Positions 55,924 through 56,370 of a DNA stretch of 56,370 nucleotides are shown here, piece by piece (the first letter of the stretch is position 1; each line of letters begins with the position of its first letter). Made by a program: the position numbers and the translations under genes. Location: positions 1-56,370 of the forward strand of contig VGKY01000006.1 in the NCBI GenBank assembly GCA_016866875.1, read 5' to 3'. The DNA comes from Candidatus Peribacteria bacterium (GTDB lineage: Bacteria > Patescibacteriota > Gracilibacteria > Peribacterales > Peribacteraceae). The notes beneath the pieces were generated by a model. It was given only the letters and a program-made list of their open reading frames with translations, had not been told where the DNA came from and ran no database searches.

Positions 55924-56313
55924 TTATGTTGCAAAGAACGGATCGTCACCCGTGCCTTCCGGGGTGTTCTCCCAATCTGCATCATACGCATTGTTCCTCC
56001 ACTCATCGCCGTCGACGTAGTCTTCGAGGAGGTCGCCTTCATCGTCGGAGACATCTATCCCTGCTTCAGAGAGAGCTGCCCGGATCGTCTGGTGGTCTGC
56101 CGGAGAAACACCGGAGATGCCGATGGAAAATTCTATGACTTCATCGTCGCTTGCACCGCGCTCAGCGACGACCTCGGGCTGCGTATCGAGGACATTGGCG
56201 AGTTGTGCGCGGATATCGGTGGCGATGGCATTTTCCCACGTATCTTCCGCAAGGCACTCCAGGTGCGAGGTGGAGATGCCGATGGAGCAGCGAAAGCGAC
56301 CGAAATCTTCCAT
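55924..56313 (-). CDS. Acidic hypothetical protein
   Basis: 129 aa, starting MEDFGRFRCSIGISTSHLEC. Two repeats of the phrase SIGIS (about 10-14 and 63-67) introduce two similar alpha/beta halves: HLECLAEDTWENAIATDIRA and SPADHQTIRAALSEAGID. The tail is very acidic (DDEGDLLEDYVDGDEW). No signal or membrane segment. Composition is unlike random sequence, so I accept it as a gene, but I recognise no family. It converges on ogt. Confidence 0.65.
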   Translation of the reverse strand: MEDFGRFRCSIGISTSHLECLAEDTWENAIATDIRAQLANVLDTQPEVVAERGASDDEVIEFSIGISGVSPADHQTIRAALSEAGIDVSDDEGDLLEDYVDGDEWRNNAYDADWENTPEGTGDDPFFAT

Positions 56314-56370
56314 GGCCAGGCAGTATGGAGACCCCCCTTCTCTGGTTCAACAGTTTTCCCTAGGAAGTGT

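Overview
This 56.4 kb window reads as a chromosome segment of a Patescibacteria/CPR bacterium. My best guess is a Peribacteria/Peregrinibacteria-type lineage; this is inferred from gene content, not proven. The signs are very large surface proteins with short signature repeats, many polytopic GT-C glycosyltransferases, TrmB-like regulators, a short DUF6800-like protein, a type IV pilus remnant and few biosynthetic genes. GC content is about 50-55% by eye, with AT-rich patches. UGA is used as a stop (for example at 6730-6732), so this is not the UGA=Gly code of Gracilibacteria/Absconditabacteria.

Layout. 1-6.0 kb: surface and exported proteins (fibre-like protein cut by the left edge, two small anchored proteins, an SLH/Calx-beta protein). 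6.0-15.4 kb: envelope glycan genes (GT2, sugar epimerase, a GT2 fused to a PaaK/CapK-like adenylate-forming domain, GtrA, three GT-C membrane enzymes). 15.5-18.8 kb: ftsH and purB. 19.0-23.1 kb: carbamoyltransferase plus amidohydrolase, divergent from a TrmB-like regulator across a palindrome-rich control region. 23.1-27.8 kb: tRNA-Leu(GAG), hypothetical genes, a P2-type cation ATPase. 27.8-36.0 kb: the most unusual block. It holds three tandem mini-transcription units, each with a TTGACA promoter, a structured 5' leader, a small ORF and a GC-rich hairpin. Next to them are two paralogous HTH-containing proteins of 700-740 aa and a diverged SF2 helicase-like ATPase. 36.0-42.0 kb: a TMTC-like TPR protein, a tandem-repeat array, ligA, a decayed pilT and a second TrmB-like regulator. 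42.0-47.3 kb: a mosaic AT-rich region with a broken sensor gene, a SET-domain protein, an orphan histidine kinase, an EamA permease and a lipoprotein. 45.7-54.4 kb: agmatine deiminase, a giant WD40-like/M23 protein, N-carbamoylputrescine amidase and a fold-III PLP decarboxylase. 54.4-56.3 kb: a stand-alone (p)ppGpp-hydrolase-like HD protein, Ogt and an acidic hypothetical protein.

How the parts fit. The decarboxylase, AguA and AguB make a plausible arginine -> agmatine -> N-carbamoylputrescine -> putrescine route. The glycan block probably builds and decorates a surface polymer or glycoproteins. The strongest candidate for an undescribed system is 27.86-36.03 kb. The three leaders keep an outer TGGGGT/ACCCCA helix, and their inner helices change on both strands, as expected for a cis-acting RNA. 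They sit directly beside the HTH/helicase/HTH gene set.
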